64,000 nt of DNA from Streptomyces sp. DH-12 (GTDB taxonomy: Bacteria > Actinomycetota > Actinomycetes > Streptomycetales > Streptomycetaceae): positions 3,946,501 through 4,010,500 of the forward strand of contig NZ_PPFB01000001.1 in assembly GCF_002899455.1 (NCBI RefSeq), given 5' to 3'. Every line of letters begins with the position of its first letter. Positions within the stretch are counted from its first letter, which is position 1. The position numbers and the translations under genes are program-made. Positions 1 through 8,572 of this stretch are shown here, in pieces. The notes under the pieces were generated by a model. It was not told the DNA's origin. It worked only from the letters and a program-made list of their open reading frames with translations, and searched no databases.

Positions 1-59
1 CGGTGCGTCTGCACCCCGAGGTTGCCGCCACGGTCAACATCGAGGTCGTCGCCGCCTGA
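1..59 (+). CDS. rplI: 50S ribosomal protein L9, C-terminal end (partial)
   Basis: Only the last 18 codons and the stop are in the window. The frame starting at base 3 ends ...VNIEVVAA, which is how actinobacterial ribosomal protein L9 ends. L9 binds 23S rRNA at the base of the L1 stalk. In Streptomyces it closes the rpsF-ssb-rpsR-rplI operon just upstream of dnaB, which matches dnaB lying 2 kb further on here. A strong hairpin terminator follows 29 bases after the stop. The call rests on a short peptide plus context. Confidence 0.85.
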   Translation, partial: VRLHPEVAATVNIEVVAA

Positions 60-87
60 GGGCAGCGCTCGCTGAAGCAGTGAGCAC

Positions 88-117
88 GGGGGCCGCATCC
101 GTCAGGGTGCGGCCCCC
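88..117 (+). terminator. Intrinsic terminator after rplI
   Basis: A perfect 10-bp stem: GGGGGCCGCA at 88-97 pairs with TGCGGCCCCC at 108-117 around a 10-base loop. There is no long T tract, which is normal for Streptomyces terminators. It lies between the convergent rplI and MATE genes and most likely ends the ribosomal operon. Confidence 0.8.
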
Positions 118-168
118 GTCGCATGGGTGCGGTGTTTCACGGTTCATGTGAACCGTCCTGAGAGCGGT

Positions 169-182
169 GTTCCACGTGAAAC
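169..182. promoter_or_regulatory. parS: parS-like ParB-binding site, one mismatch
   Basis: The sequence GTTCCACGTGAAAC differs from the Streptomyces parS 14-mer GTTTCACGTGAAAC at one base, position 4. It lies just outside the 3' end of the MATE gene. A second inverted repeat, ACGGTTCA-TG-TGAACCGT at 139-156, lies close by and loosely resembles a degenerate parS. ParB loads at such sites around oriC to organise segregation during sporulation. Confidence 0.75.
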
Positions 183-184
183 GC

Positions 185-1522
185 TCAGCGTGCGGCGCCC
201 GTGACGACCCAGCGGCCCGAGCGTGAACGCAGCCACAGGGTCAGCATCCGCACGGTCATCATCAGTGTCATCGTGGCCCACAGCGCGGTGAGGCCACCTC
301 CGAGAACGGGCACCAGCAGGGCGGCCGGGGTGAACACCGCGAGGGTGACCAGCATCGCCCAGGCCAGGTACGGCCCGTCGCCCGCGCCCATCAGGACGCC
401 GTCCAGGACGAAGACGATGCCGCAGATCGGCTGGGACAAGGCCACGATCACCAGGGCGGGCAGCGCCGCGTCCTTCACGGCGGCGTCGCCGGTGAAGAGT
501 GACAGGAACACCGGGCGGGCCAGGACGACGAGCATGCCCAGAAGGACACCGACGGCCACACCCCACTCGACCATGCGGCGGCACACGTCCCGCGCACCTT
601 GGGCATCACCGGCTCCCAGATAACGCCCGATGATGGCCTGCCCCGCGATGGCGATGGCGTCGAGGGCGAAGGCGAGCAGGCTCCACAGGGAGAGGATGAT
701 CTGGTGGGCCGCGATGTCGGAGTCTCCCAGACGGGCGGCCACCGCCGTCGTGATCATCAGGATCGCCCGCAGCGAGAGCGTCCTCACCAGAAGGGGAGCG
801 CCCGCCTGGGCCGAGGCCCGGATCCCGGCGACGTCCGGCCGCAGGGAGGCTCCGTGCCGACGTGCGCCCCGCAGCACCACGCCCAGATAGACCACGGCCA
901 TGCCGCACTGCGCGATGACCGTGCCCCAGGCGGACCCGGCGATGCCGAGGCCGGCGCCGTAGACCAGGACGACGTTGAGAATGCCGTTGGCGACGAAGCC
1001 GGCGACCGCCACGTACAGCGGGGTCCGGGTGTCCTGCAGTCCACGGAGCACACCGGTGGCCGCGAGCACGATCAGCATGGCCGGGATGCCGAGCGCCGAG
1101 ATCCGCAGATAGGTGGTGGCGTACGGGGCGGCGGTCTCGGAGGCCCCGAAGAGGTTCACGAGCGCCGGTGCCGTGGGGAGGACGGCAGCCATGACGGCGG
1201 CGCCGAGCAGCAGGGCCAGCCAGATGCCGTCGATGCCCTGACGGATCGCGGCGGGAAGGTCACCGGCGCCCACCCGCCGGGCGACGGCCGCCGTGGTGGC
1301 GTAGGCGAGGAAGACGAAGACGCTCACCGCGGTCACCAGGAGGGCCGACGCGACGCCGAGTCCGGCGAGCTGTGCCGTGCCGAGATGGCCGACGATGGCG
1401 CTGTCCGCCATGACGAAAAGAGGCTCGGCGACGAGGGCGCCGAAGGCCGGGACGGCCAGCAGGACGATCTCTCGGTCGTGCCGACGGCGAGCGGCCTTGG
1501 GGCGCGCGGGGGCCTGTGTCAT
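185..1522 (-). CDS. MATE family efflux transporter (DinF-like)
   Basis: A 445-residue polytopic membrane protein with about 12 hydrophobic segments arranged as two MatE repeats (roughly residues 25-185 and 245-400). The N-terminal segment AEPLFVMADSAIVGHLG is the characteristic first-repeat motif of the DinF branch. MATE proteins export cationic drugs or metabolites by H+ or Na+ antiport; the substrate here cannot be told. I chose the ATG at 1522 (MTQAPARP) over an in-frame start six codons upstream because it leaves a basic N-terminus. The gene is convergent with rplI and divergent from dnaB, the arrangement I remember for this locus in other Streptomyces. Confidence 0.9.
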   Translation of the reverse strand: MTQAPARPKAARRRHDREIVLLAVPAFGALVAEPLFVMADSAIVGHLGTAQLAGLGVASALLVTAVSVFVFLAYATTAAVARRVGAGDLPAAIRQGIDGIWLALLLGAAVMAAVLPTAPALVNLFGASETAAPYATTYLRISALGIPAMLIVLAATGVLRGLQDTRTPLYVAVAGFVANGILNVVLVYGAGLGIAGSAWGTVIAQCGMAVVYLGVVLRGARRHGASLRPDVAGIRASAQAGAPLLVRTLSLRAILMITTAVAARLGDSDIAAHQIILSLWSLLAFALDAIAIAGQAIIGRYLGAGDAQGARDVCRRMVEWGVAVGVLLGMLVVLARPVFLSLFTGDAAVKDAALPALVIVALSQPICGIVFVLDGVLMGAGDGPYLAWAMLVTLAVFTPAALLVPVLGGGLTALWATMTLMMTVRMLTLWLRSRSGRWVVTGAAR

Positions 1523-1598
1523 GTGCACCAATCTAATCATCCACAGGTAAGAGATGCCAACTGATTATGACCCTTACTTCGTGGCTCAGGGTGTGGGG

Positions 1599-1799
1599 TT
1601 GTGTACACCTGTTGAACCGATCTTGATCCGTGTGGGGAAGTTTTTCTTCTGCACAGCCGGTGGATGGCAAAGAAGCAGGTCAGAGTGTTCTTCACAGGGT
1701 GCTCGAGGGCTTGTTCACAGCGCTGTCCACCGGCTCGTGCACAGGTTTCGCGGAGTTCTCCACAGCTCTGGGCCAGTCGTCCACACGACCTGTGGATAA
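1599..1799. promoter_or_regulatory. Group of DnaA-box-like 9-mers upstream of dnaB
   Basis: The 460-base MATE-dnaB intergenic region carries one perfect DnaA box (TGTGGATAA at 1791-1799, reverse of TTATCCACA). Three 9-mers are one base away: TTGTTCACA at 1711-1719, TTCTCCACA at 1756-1764 and TCGTCCACA at 1777-1785. Weaker matches with two mismatches occur near 1599, 1688, 1723 and 1735. Streptomyces DnaA favours TTGTCCACA. Such a cluster could titrate DnaA or tie dnaB expression to DnaA level. The region must also hold the dnaB promoter, which I could not place. Confidence 0.6.
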
Positions 1800-1983
1800 C
1801 CAGATTGGCTGACGGTGCCGACGGGCCTACGGTGGTCCGGCGCCTGCTCCGTCCACCGGATCCGGAAACGTCACAAAACCGGCGTCCGACAAGCGGAGTC
1901 GGCCCCCCTTATCTGTCAGTGCCGTGCCGTAGAACTGAGACGCACGGCGAGATCCGCTCCGGCGGACGGGAGGAGGTGGCTCG

Positions 1984-3462
1984 GTGAGCATTTCCGAGCC
2001 CTTGGACGACCCCTGGGCCGACAGCGGTCCCAGTGATCGTCTGCCCGCCTCCCGCCGCACGGGTGATCACGGCAGGGGCCGCGACGAGCAGCACGACCGC
2101 GGCCCGGACCGGGGAGTGTGGGACGGCCCGGGCTCCGCCTTCGAGCGGGTCCCGCCCCAGGACCTGGAGGCCGAGCAGTCCGTGCTGGGCGGCATGCTGC
2201 TGTCCAAGGACGCCATCGCCGACGTCGTCGAGATCCTCAAGGGCCACGACTTCTACAAACCGGCCCACGAGACCATCTACACCGCGATCCTCGACGTCTA
2301 CGCCAAGGGCGAGCCGGCCGACCCGATCACCATCGCCGCCGAGCTGACCAAGCGCGGCGAGATCAACAAGGTCGGCGGGGCGTCGTACCTGCACACCCTC
2401 GTGCAGACGGTGCCGACAGCGGCCAACGCGGCGTACTACGCGGAAATCGTGCACGAGCGGGCGGTGCTGCGCCGCCTGGTCGAGGCGGGCACGCGCATCA
2501 CGCAGATGGGATATGCGGCCGACGACGACGTCGACGAGATCGTCAACCGCGCCCAGGCGGAGATCTACGCCGTCACCGAGCAGCGCACCAGTGAGGACTA
2601 CCTGCCGCTCGGCGACATCATGGAGGGCGCCCTCGACGAGATCGAGGCGATCGGGTCACGCAGCGGCGAGATGACGGGCGTCCCCACCGGGTTCACCGAC
2701 TTCGACTCGCTCACCAACGGGCTGCACCCCGGTCAGATGATCGTCATCGCCGCGCGTCCCGCGATGGGCAAGTCGACGCTCGCGCTGGACTTCGCGCGGG
2801 CCGCCTCCATCAAGAACAACCTGCCCAGCGTCATCTTCTCGCTCGAGATGGGCCGCAACGAGATCGCGATGCGTCTGCTGTCCGCGGAGGCCCGCGTCGC
2901 CCTGCACCACATGCGGTCCGGCACGATGACCGACGAGGACTGGACCCGCCTGGCCCGCCGGATGCCGGACGTCTCGGCCGCGCCCCTCTACATCGACGAC
3001 TCGCCCAACCTGTCGATGATGGAGATCCGCGCCAAGTGCCGGCGGCTCAAGCAGCGCAACGACCTCAAGCTGGTGGTCATCGACTACCTCCAGCTCATGC
3101 AGTCGGGCGGTTCCAAGCGGGCCGAGAGCCGGCAGCAGGAGGTCTCGGACATGTCCCGTAACCTCAAACTGCTCGCCAAGGAACTGGAGATCCCGGTCAT
3201 CGCGCTGTCGCAGCTGAACCGAGGTCCCGAGCAGCGCACGGACAAGAAGCCGATGGTCTCCGACCTGCGCGAGTCGGGCTCCATCGAGCAGGACGCCGAC
3301 ATGGTCATCCTGCTGCACCGCGAGGACGCCTACGAGAAGGAGTCCCCGCGCGCCGGCGAGGCCGACCTGATCGTCGCCAAGCACCGAAACGGCCCGACGG
3401 CGACCATCACGGTCGCCTTCCAGGGCCACTACTCCCGCTTCGTCGACATGGCGCAGACCTGA
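1984..3462 (+). CDS. dnaB: Replicative DNA helicase DnaB
   Basis: A hexameric 5'-3' helicase that unwinds the replication fork and recruits primase. The 492-residue protein has a low-complexity acidic/basic N-terminal extension (residues 1-55), the all-alpha DnaB N-domain (about 58-160) and the RecA-like C-domain. Walker A reads ARPAMGKST near residue 258 and Walker B reads LVVIDYLQLM near residue 365, followed by the SQLNRGPEQR and DLRESGSIEQDADM motifs. There is no intein. The start is GTG at 1984, preceded by GGAGGTGG at a good distance. It is transcribed away from the MATE gene, with DnaA-box-like sequences in the leader region. Confidence 0.98.
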   Translation: MSISEPLDDPWADSGPSDRLPASRRTGDHGRGRDEQHDRGPDRGVWDGPGSAFERVPPQDLEAEQSVLGGMLLSKDAIADVVEILKGHDFYKPAHETIYTAILDVYAKGEPADPITIAAELTKRGEINKVGGASYLHTLVQTVPTAANAAYYAEIVHERAVLRRLVEAGTRITQMGYAADDDVDEIVNRAQAEIYAVTEQRTSEDYLPLGDIMEGALDEIEAIGSRSGEMTGVPTGFTDFDSLTNGLHPGQMIVIAARPAMGKSTLALDFARAASIKNNLPSVIFSLEMGRNEIAMRLLSAEARVALHHMRSGTMTDEDWTRLARRMPDVSAAPLYIDDSPNLSMMEIRAKCRRLKQRNDLKLVVIDYLQLMQSGGSKRAESRQQEVSDMSRNLKLLAKELEIPVIALSQLNRGPEQRTDKKPMVSDLRESGSIEQDADMVILLHREDAYEKESPRAGEADLIVAKHRNGPTATITVAFQGHYSRFVDMAQT

Positions 3463-3565
3463 GCGACGGCCGGCACGGGTTTCCGGATCCCGTGGCCGCT
3501 TCCCACTCAGCGATGGCCACTGCGTGGGGTGAAGGACACAGGACGGAAGCCCTTTTTCCTCCAGC

Positions 3566-4423
3566 TCAACCCAGTGCGCAGCGATCGAGTGCGGCACGGA
3601 CCCGGTGGAGCCCCTCCACCCTCCAGTGGCCCCGGTCAGGCATCTGGTCGGCTCGGCGCCAGCGCCAGGCCGAGAACATCGCCCAGTTCAGGGCGCGGCA
3701 CCGTTGAACCAGGCCGTGGTCAGCCCCCGCATAGTGCTCCCCCACTTCCTCAGGAGCATGGGCGAGGTCGAACTCGATCGGCCCACGGCAGCACGTGGCG
3801 AGGTCCACGAGAAGCGGTCCTCGCCTCGTGTTGAGGAGATTGCCCGGATGCGGCTCGCCGTGCAGCAGCTGGTCGCCGGTTCTGTCGCAGCTGATCGTGG
3901 CGCTCAGGCCCTCGAGTGTGGTGCTGAGGAGCTCCCGGTCGGAGTCAGGTAGCTCGGGGGATCGTTCCGGGTCGTTCACCTCTTTCAGCGCCGCGGTGAC
4001 TCGGTCGGTGAAATGCGGTGCGTCCAGATCGATCTGGCGCAGGGCGGCATGGTGCCGCATCAGCACGTCTGCGTAGTCGGCCGGCGCGATCTCTGACCCC
4101 ACAGGTTCGTAGTAGGTCCAGAGCGAGACGGCGAAGGCGTCACGCACATGGATGCGGGGCTGGATCCGAGGATCGAGCTCGGCCGCCGGGGCGCCGACGT
4201 CGGCGAGACGGTGGGCGACCTCCACTTCGAACTCGGAATCAGCCAGATGCCCCGAAGGCGCGACCCGGGCGAGAACATCACAAGGGAGCAGGCGCAGCGC
4301 GACCCGGTCCGAGTTGTGGACGACGACGGCGTCGTCGGCCTGAAGTCCCAGAGCCGAAGCGGTCGCCCGTCCTGCCGCCATTGCTCGGCGGAGTTCTGAC
4401 GGCTCCATACCGTTCTCCCTCAT
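3566..4423 (-). CDS. Aminoglycoside phosphotransferase-like kinase
   Basis: A protein of about 285 residues with the APH/choline-kinase fold. The catalytic loop reads HGEPHPGN at residues 188-195 and the metal-binding aspartate is in LLVDLAT (D207). The usual HGD aspartate of antibiotic kinases is a glutamate here, which I associate with housekeeping-type APH-like proteins of unknown substrate rather than resistance enzymes. A hydrophobic VALRLLP...VLARV segment takes the place of the ATP-binding lysine strand. The start is ambiguous: ATG at 4423 (MRENG) or 4408 (MEPSE); the frame stays open further upstream but looks non-coding there. It is convergent with dnaB. The substrate is unknown and a resistance role is unproven. 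Confidence 0.75.
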   Translation of the reverse strand: MRENGMEPSELRRAMAAGRATASALGLQADDAVVVHNSDRVALRLLPCDVLARVAPSGHLADSEFEVEVAHRLADVGAPAAELDPRIQPRIHVRDAFAVSLWTYYEPVGSEIAPADYADVLMRHHAALRQIDLDAPHFTDRVTAALKEVNDPERSPELPDSDRELLSTTLEGLSATISCDRTGDQLLHGEPHPGNLLNTRRGPLLVDLATCCRGPIEFDLAHAPEEVGEHYAGADHGLVQRCRALNWAMFSAWRWRRADQMPDRGHWRVEGLHRVRAALDRCALG

Positions 4424-4718
4424 CGTTGAGTACGCCTGCGCGCCCGGGGACAACAGCGACGTCCCCGAGGTCTTCATGAGCACCGGCCGGACCCCGGACC
4501 CCGGACCCAGGCCCGGCGATAAGCATCGCAAAGCAGGACCCGCACAGGCCGGGGGATTCATTCGGCCGACCTTGTGACCGGTGGCCGGCAACGGTCGTCA
4601 CAGACGCGGTTCGCGTACAGGCCCCGGTCAGGACGTCCCCCGCCGTTCTCGGCAGGGTGGTGTTCTGACGGGACCGGTCGCCGTCACGTGGATCTGACGT
4701 ACCTGCTGAACTGGTGGC

Positions 4719-6104
4719 ATGACGTCACCCCAGGAAGAACTGCTGCCCAGTACGCGGCGCGCGCTGCTGCACCGGATCGCCGTCGCGCAGAGCGAAGGGC
4801 GGACGCCGTCGCTCGTCGCGACCGTGGTGCGGGGCGGAAGGACCGTGTGGAGCGGGGCCCGGACCTCGGTGGAGGGGGAGGTCCCGGACGACGACGTCCA
4901 GTACCGGATCGGCTCGATCACCAAGACCTTCACCGCCGTTCTGGTGCTGCGGTTGCGGGACGAGGGTCTGCTCGACCTCGCCGACCCGCTGGAGAAGCAC
5001 CTGCCGGGCACCGGCGTGGGCGAGGTGACCGTCGTCGACCTGCTCGCGCACCGCGCCGGACTGGCCGCCGAGACGCCCGGCCCTTGGTGGGAGCGGACCC
5101 CCGGCTCCCTGCGCCCCGTACTCGCCGACGTCCTCGGCGAGCGTCCCCTGGTTCACCCGGTGGGGCGGCGCTTCCACTACTCGAACCCCGGGTACGCGCT
5201 CCTCGGCGCGCTGGTCGAGAAGCTCCGCGGGGCGCCGTGGGCGGACGTCCTGCGGCGGGAGGTGCTCGACCCTCTGGGGCTGCGCCGCACGACCGTGGAG
5301 CCCGTGGCGCCGCACGCGGGCGGCTGGGCCGTGCATCCGTGGGCCGACGTGATGCAGCCCGAACCGCTGGAGCACCTGGGCGTGATGGCCCCCGCCGGGC
5401 AGCTGTGGTCCACCACCGGTGACCTGGCCCGCTTCGCGGCCTTCCTGGCCGCGGGGGACGAGCGGGTACTGAGCGCCGAGTCGGTGCGGGAGATGCGGAC
5501 GCCGGCGGCGCCGGCCGAGGCGGCGGACGTGGCCGACGGTTACGCGTACGGCCTGGGCCTGGAGCTGCGCCATCAGCACGGCAGGGCGCTCGTCGGCCAC
5601 ACCGGCTCGCTTCCGGGGTTCCTGGCCTGTCTGACGATGGACCTCGCGGACGACGTCAGCGCGGTGGTCCTCGCCAACTGCACGTCCGGGCCGGCGCCGT
5701 TCACGGTCGCCGCGGACCTGGTCCGGATCGTCGCGGAGGCGGAACCCCGTATCCCCGTGCCCTGGCGACCGCTGCGAAAGGCCGATCCCGCCGTGCTCGA
5801 CCTGGTGGGGCAGTGGTACTGGGGGACGTACGCCTTCGGGCTGCGGCTGTCGGCCGACGGGCTGCTCGCGCTGGAGCCGCTCTCCGGGAAGGGGCGGCGC
5901 TCACGCTTCCGTCCGGACGGCGCCGGCGGCTGGGTGGGGCTCGAGGGCTACTACGCCGGGGAGGTGCTGAAGCCCGTGCGGCGTCCGGACGGCTCGGTCA
6001 GCCATCTCGACCTCGGCTCGTTCGTGTTCACCCGGCAGCCGTACGAGGAGGGCGCCCCGGTGCCCGGCGGCGTGGACACGGAGGGGTGGCGGGGCATCCC
6101 GTAG
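4719..6104 (+). CDS. Serine hydrolase, class C beta-lactamase/DD-peptidase-like
   Basis: A 461-residue member of the beta-lactamase-related (Pfam Beta-lactamase) fold. The nucleophile motif SITK is at residues 66-69, the YSN triad lies near 153-155, and HTG (the KTG equivalent) near 294. The fold occupies about residues 20-340, with a C-terminal beta-rich extension of roughly 100 residues typical of the family's esterase/peptidase members. No signal peptide is visible, so a cytoplasmic peptidase or esterase is likelier than an antibiotic-destroying lactamase. It begins at ATG 4719 after 295 bases in which I recognise nothing. It ends 49 bases before a parS/terminator palindrome shared with the convergent GNAT gene. 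Confidence 0.85.
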   Translation: MTSPQEELLPSTRRALLHRIAVAQSEGRTPSLVATVVRGGRTVWSGARTSVEGEVPDDDVQYRIGSITKTFTAVLVLRLRDEGLLDLADPLEKHLPGTGVGEVTVVDLLAHRAGLAAETPGPWWERTPGSLRPVLADVLGERPLVHPVGRRFHYSNPGYALLGALVEKLRGAPWADVLRREVLDPLGLRRTTVEPVAPHAGGWAVHPWADVMQPEPLEHLGVMAPAGQLWSTTGDLARFAAFLAAGDERVLSAESVREMRTPAAPAEAADVADGYAYGLGLELRHQHGRALVGHTGSLPGFLACLTMDLADDVSAVVLANCTSGPAPFTVAADLVRIVAEAEPRIPVPWRPLRKADPAVLDLVGQWYWGTYAFGLRLSADGLLALEPLSGKGRRSRFRPDGAGGWVGLEGYYAGEVLKPVRRPDGSVSHLDLGSFVFTRQPYEEGAPVPGGVDTEGWRGIP

Positions 6105-6153
6105 TCGGCGGCCCGTGGACCCGGCCGGGTCCGGTGGCTTACCGGACACACGC

Positions 6154-6187
6154 AAGCGGCCGTGTTTCACGTGAAACACGGCCGCTT
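6154..6187. terminator. parS: 34-bp perfect palindrome: parS core inside a bidirectional terminator
   Basis: Bases 6154-6170 are the exact reverse complement of 6171-6187, giving a 17-bp-arm palindrome centred on a perfect parS 14-mer (GTTTCACGTGAAAC, 6164-6177). On the + strand it runs straight into TTTTC. It lies between the convergent hydrolase and GNAT genes, so it looks like a transcription terminator in both directions as well as a ParB-loading site. Confidence 0.85.
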
Positions 6188-6190
6188 TTC

Positions 6191-6643
6191 TCACAGAGCC
6201 AGCTTGAAGCCCACATGCGAGGCCGTGAAGCCGAGCCGCTCGTAGAAGCGGTGGGCGTCGGTGCGGGTGTTGTCCGAGGTCAGCTGGACCAGCCGGCAGC
6301 CCTCGCGGCGAGAGGTGTCGATCGCCCACTCCATCATCCGGCTGCCCAGACCGCTGCCGCGTTCGTCCGCATGGACGCGCACGCCCTCGATGATCGACCG
6401 CGTGGCGCCTCGCCGGGACAGTCCGGGAATGATGGTGAGCTGGAGCGTCCCGACGACCCGCCCTCCCCGGACGGCGACGACAAGGTGCTGGTTCGGGTCG
6501 GCACGCAGCCGGTCCATCGCGGTCAAGTAGGGTGCGAGGTCGTCAGGTGACTCGCGTCGCGCACCCAGCGGGTCGTCCGCCAGCATGGCGACGATCGCCA
6601 GGACGTCGTCGGTGGTCGCGGGCCGTATCTGAAGGTCTCCCAT
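6191..6643 (-). CDS. GNAT family N-acetyltransferase
   Basis: A single-domain GNAT of about 150 residues. The acetyl-CoA pyrophosphate-binding motif RGSGLG is followed by SRMMEWAIDTSRREGC, and the C-terminal DNTRTDAHRFYERLGF motif B is typical of the YjgM/ElaA-like branch. The acceptor substrate is unknown. The start is ATG 6643 (MGDLQIRP), or a GTG three codons upstream at 6652. Only about ten bases separate it from the stop of the upstream marR gene on the same strand, so the two are probably cotranscribed. Confidence 0.85.
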   Translation of the reverse strand: MGDLQIRPATTDDVLAIVAMLADDPLGARRESPDDLAPYLTAMDRLRADPNQHLVVAVRGGRVVGTLQLTIIPGLSRRGATRSIIEGVRVHADERGSGLGSRMMEWAIDTSRREGCRLVQLTSDNTRTDAHRFYERLGFTASHVGFKLAL

Positions 6644-6653
6644 GCCGCGCACC

Positions 6654-7118
6654 CTATGCGGGCACGGGCGCCTTCAGCGTCTCCACGACGTGGACCAGCG
6701 GGGCGAGGTCGGGGTTCTTCGCCGCCTCGTCGAGCGCCTCGCGCAGCGCGGTGTCGTTGGTGGGCCGGGCCTCTTCCAGCAGCTTGAGGCCAGCCTCGGT
6801 GACGTCGGTGTAGATGCCGCGCCGGTCGGTGGGACAGAGGTAGCGCTCCAGAAGACCGCGGTCCTCGAGCCGGGTGACCAGCCGGGTGGTGGCGCTCTGG
6901 CTGAGCACGACCGCGTCGGCGACCTGCTTCATCTGCAGATGGCCGCCCTCGCCGGCGTGCTGCCGGCTCAACACGTCGAGCAGGGAGTACTCCCGCACGC
7001 TCAGATCGTGCCGGGCCTGCAGGGCGCGCTCGATGTGGGTCTCGATCCTCCCGTGCAGCAGCGAGAGAGCGCACCAGCCCTGGGCGAGGGCGGTGAGTGC
7101 GGGATCCGTGGCTGTCAT
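6654..7118 (-). CDS. MarR family transcriptional regulator
   Basis: A 154-residue winged-helix regulator. The recognition region LQMKQVADAVVLSQSATTRL and the wing DRRGIYTDVTEAG fit the MarR family, which typically represses a divergent transporter until a small ligand binds. The start chosen is ATG 7118 (MTATDPAL); a longer frame runs upstream but would cover the putative operator. The divergent neighbour is an MFS exporter, the classic arrangement. The GNAT gene follows directly on the same strand. Confidence 0.9.
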   Translation of the reverse strand: MTATDPALTALAQGWCALSLLHGRIETHIERALQARHDLSVREYSLLDVLSRQHAGEGGHLQMKQVADAVVLSQSATTRLVTRLEDRGLLERYLCPTDRRGIYTDVTEAGLKLLEEARPTNDTALREALDEAAKNPDLAPLVHVVETLKAPVPA

Positions 7119-7182
7119 GGGGCGATTCCTCCGTCCAGCAGCGTCTGACACCAGGGTAGAGCACAGGTGAAATATCCCGCGC

Positions 7183-7205
7183 TTGCAGATATCCCGCGTC
7201 TGCAA
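7183..7205. promoter_or_regulatory. Putative MarR operator
   Basis: The inverted repeat TTGCAGA (7183-7189) and TCTGCAA (7199-7205) is spaced by 9 bases in the marR-MFS divergent intergenic region. It overlaps a direct repeat of ATATCCCGCG at 7173 and 7189. The size and position suit a MarR dimer site controlling both genes. This is inference; no binding data. Confidence 0.5.
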
Positions 7206-7259
7206 CTATTGTCGAGTCTCGTTAAGCGCTCCCGCAATCTCCGGAAGGTCTGTTCCCTC

Positions 7260-8468
7260 ATGCCTCTCGCGCTTCTGGCCCTCGCGATCGGGGCCTTCGG
7301 GATAGGCACCACCGAATTCGTGATCATGGGCTTGCTGCCCGAGGTCGCGGGCGACTTCGGTGTCTCCATCCCCACCGCCGGTTACCTGGTGACCGGCTAC
7401 GCCCTGGGTGTCATGTTCGGCGCCCCCCTGATGACCGTGCTCGGCACCAAGATCTCCCGGAAGCGCATGCTGATGCTGCTGATGGGCCTCTTCGTCGTCG
7501 GGAACCTGCTCTCGGCGCTGGCCCCCACCTTCGGCCTCATGCTGACCGGACGGGTGGTCGCGTCCCTGGCCCACGGCGCCTTCTTCGGCATCGGCTCCGT
7601 CGTCGCCGCCGACCTGGTCGCCCCCGACAAGCGGGCCGGCGCCATCTCTCTGATGTTCACCGGTCTCACCGTCGCCAACGTCGTCGGCGTGCCGCTGGGC
7701 ACCCTGGTCGGCCAGTCCCTCGGATGGCGCGTCACCTTCGGCATCGTCGCCGCGCTCGGCGTGGTCGGCCTGCTGGGCGTCGCCAAGCTGGTGCCCGACA
7801 TGCCCAAGCCCGAGGGCGTGCGGCTGCGCCACGAACTGGCCGCCCTGAAGAACATGCAGGTCCTGCTCGCCATGGCGATGACCGTGCTCGGCTTCGGCGG
7901 CGTCTTCGCGGCGATCACCTACATCGCACCGATGATGACGCACGTCGCGGGCTTCGCCGACGGCTCCGTCACCTGGCTGCTGGTGCTGTTCGGCCTCGGC
8001 ATGGTCGGCGGCAACCTCGTCGGCGGCAAGTACGCCGACCGCGCCCTGATGCCGATGCTGTACGTGTCCCTCGGGGCCCTCGCCGCCGTCCTGGCGCTGT
8101 TCACCCTGACCGCCCACAACAAGATCGCCGCGGCCGTCACCATCGCCCTCGTCGGCGCACTCGGCTTCGCCACCGTCCCCCCACTGCAGAAGCGGGTCCT
8201 GGACCACGCGCACGGCGCTCCCACCCTGGCCTCGGCGCTCAACATCGGCGCCTTCAACCTGGGCAACGCGCTGTCCGCCTGGCTGGGCGGCCTGGTGATC
8301 GCCGCCGGGCTCGGCTACACCGCCCCCAACTGGGTCGGCGCCGTCCTCGCCGCGGCTGCCCTGGCGCTCGCCGTCCTCTCGGCCGGCCTCGAGCGCCGCG
8401 AGCGCGCGGCCGGCACACCGGCCGCCGGCACGGCCCCCGCGGAGCGGCCGACCGTCGCCACGCGCTGA
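7260..8468 (+). CDS. MFS transporter (DHA1/AraJ-like efflux permease)
   Basis: A 402-residue transporter with 12 predicted membrane segments. The start region LAIGAFGIGTTEFVIMGLLP is the signature of the sugar-efflux/multidrug AraJ/YdhP group, followed by a loop 2-3 motif (LGTKISRKRMLML) and a TM4-5 segment with GRVVASLAHGAFFG. The start is ATG 7260; an upstream in-frame ATG at 7167 would cover the MarR operator. It is divergent from marR and followed 104 bases later by an HbpS-like gene. Substrate unknown; regulation by the neighbouring MarR is likely. Confidence 0.9.
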   Translation: MPLALLALAIGAFGIGTTEFVIMGLLPEVAGDFGVSIPTAGYLVTGYALGVMFGAPLMTVLGTKISRKRMLMLLMGLFVVGNLLSALAPTFGLMLTGRVVASLAHGAFFGIGSVVAADLVAPDKRAGAISLMFTGLTVANVVGVPLGTLVGQSLGWRVTFGIVAALGVVGLLGVAKLVPDMPKPEGVRLRHELAALKNMQVLLAMAMTVLGFGGVFAAITYIAPMMTHVAGFADGSVTWLLVLFGLGMVGGNLVGGKYADRALMPMLYVSLGALAAVLALFTLTAHNKIAAAVTIALVGALGFATVPPLQKRVLDHAHGAPTLASALNIGAFNLGNALSAWLGGLVIAAGLGYTAPNWVGAVLAAAALALAVLSAGLERRERAAGTPAAGTAPAERPTVATR

Positions 8469-8572
8469 CCCGCGACGCCGCCGGGCGTGGGGCCAGGGCC
8501 GTCCCCGCACCCACCGTCCCCCCTTCCGTCCGTCACGACGGACACCGCACGAACCGCAAGGAGAACCACCTC

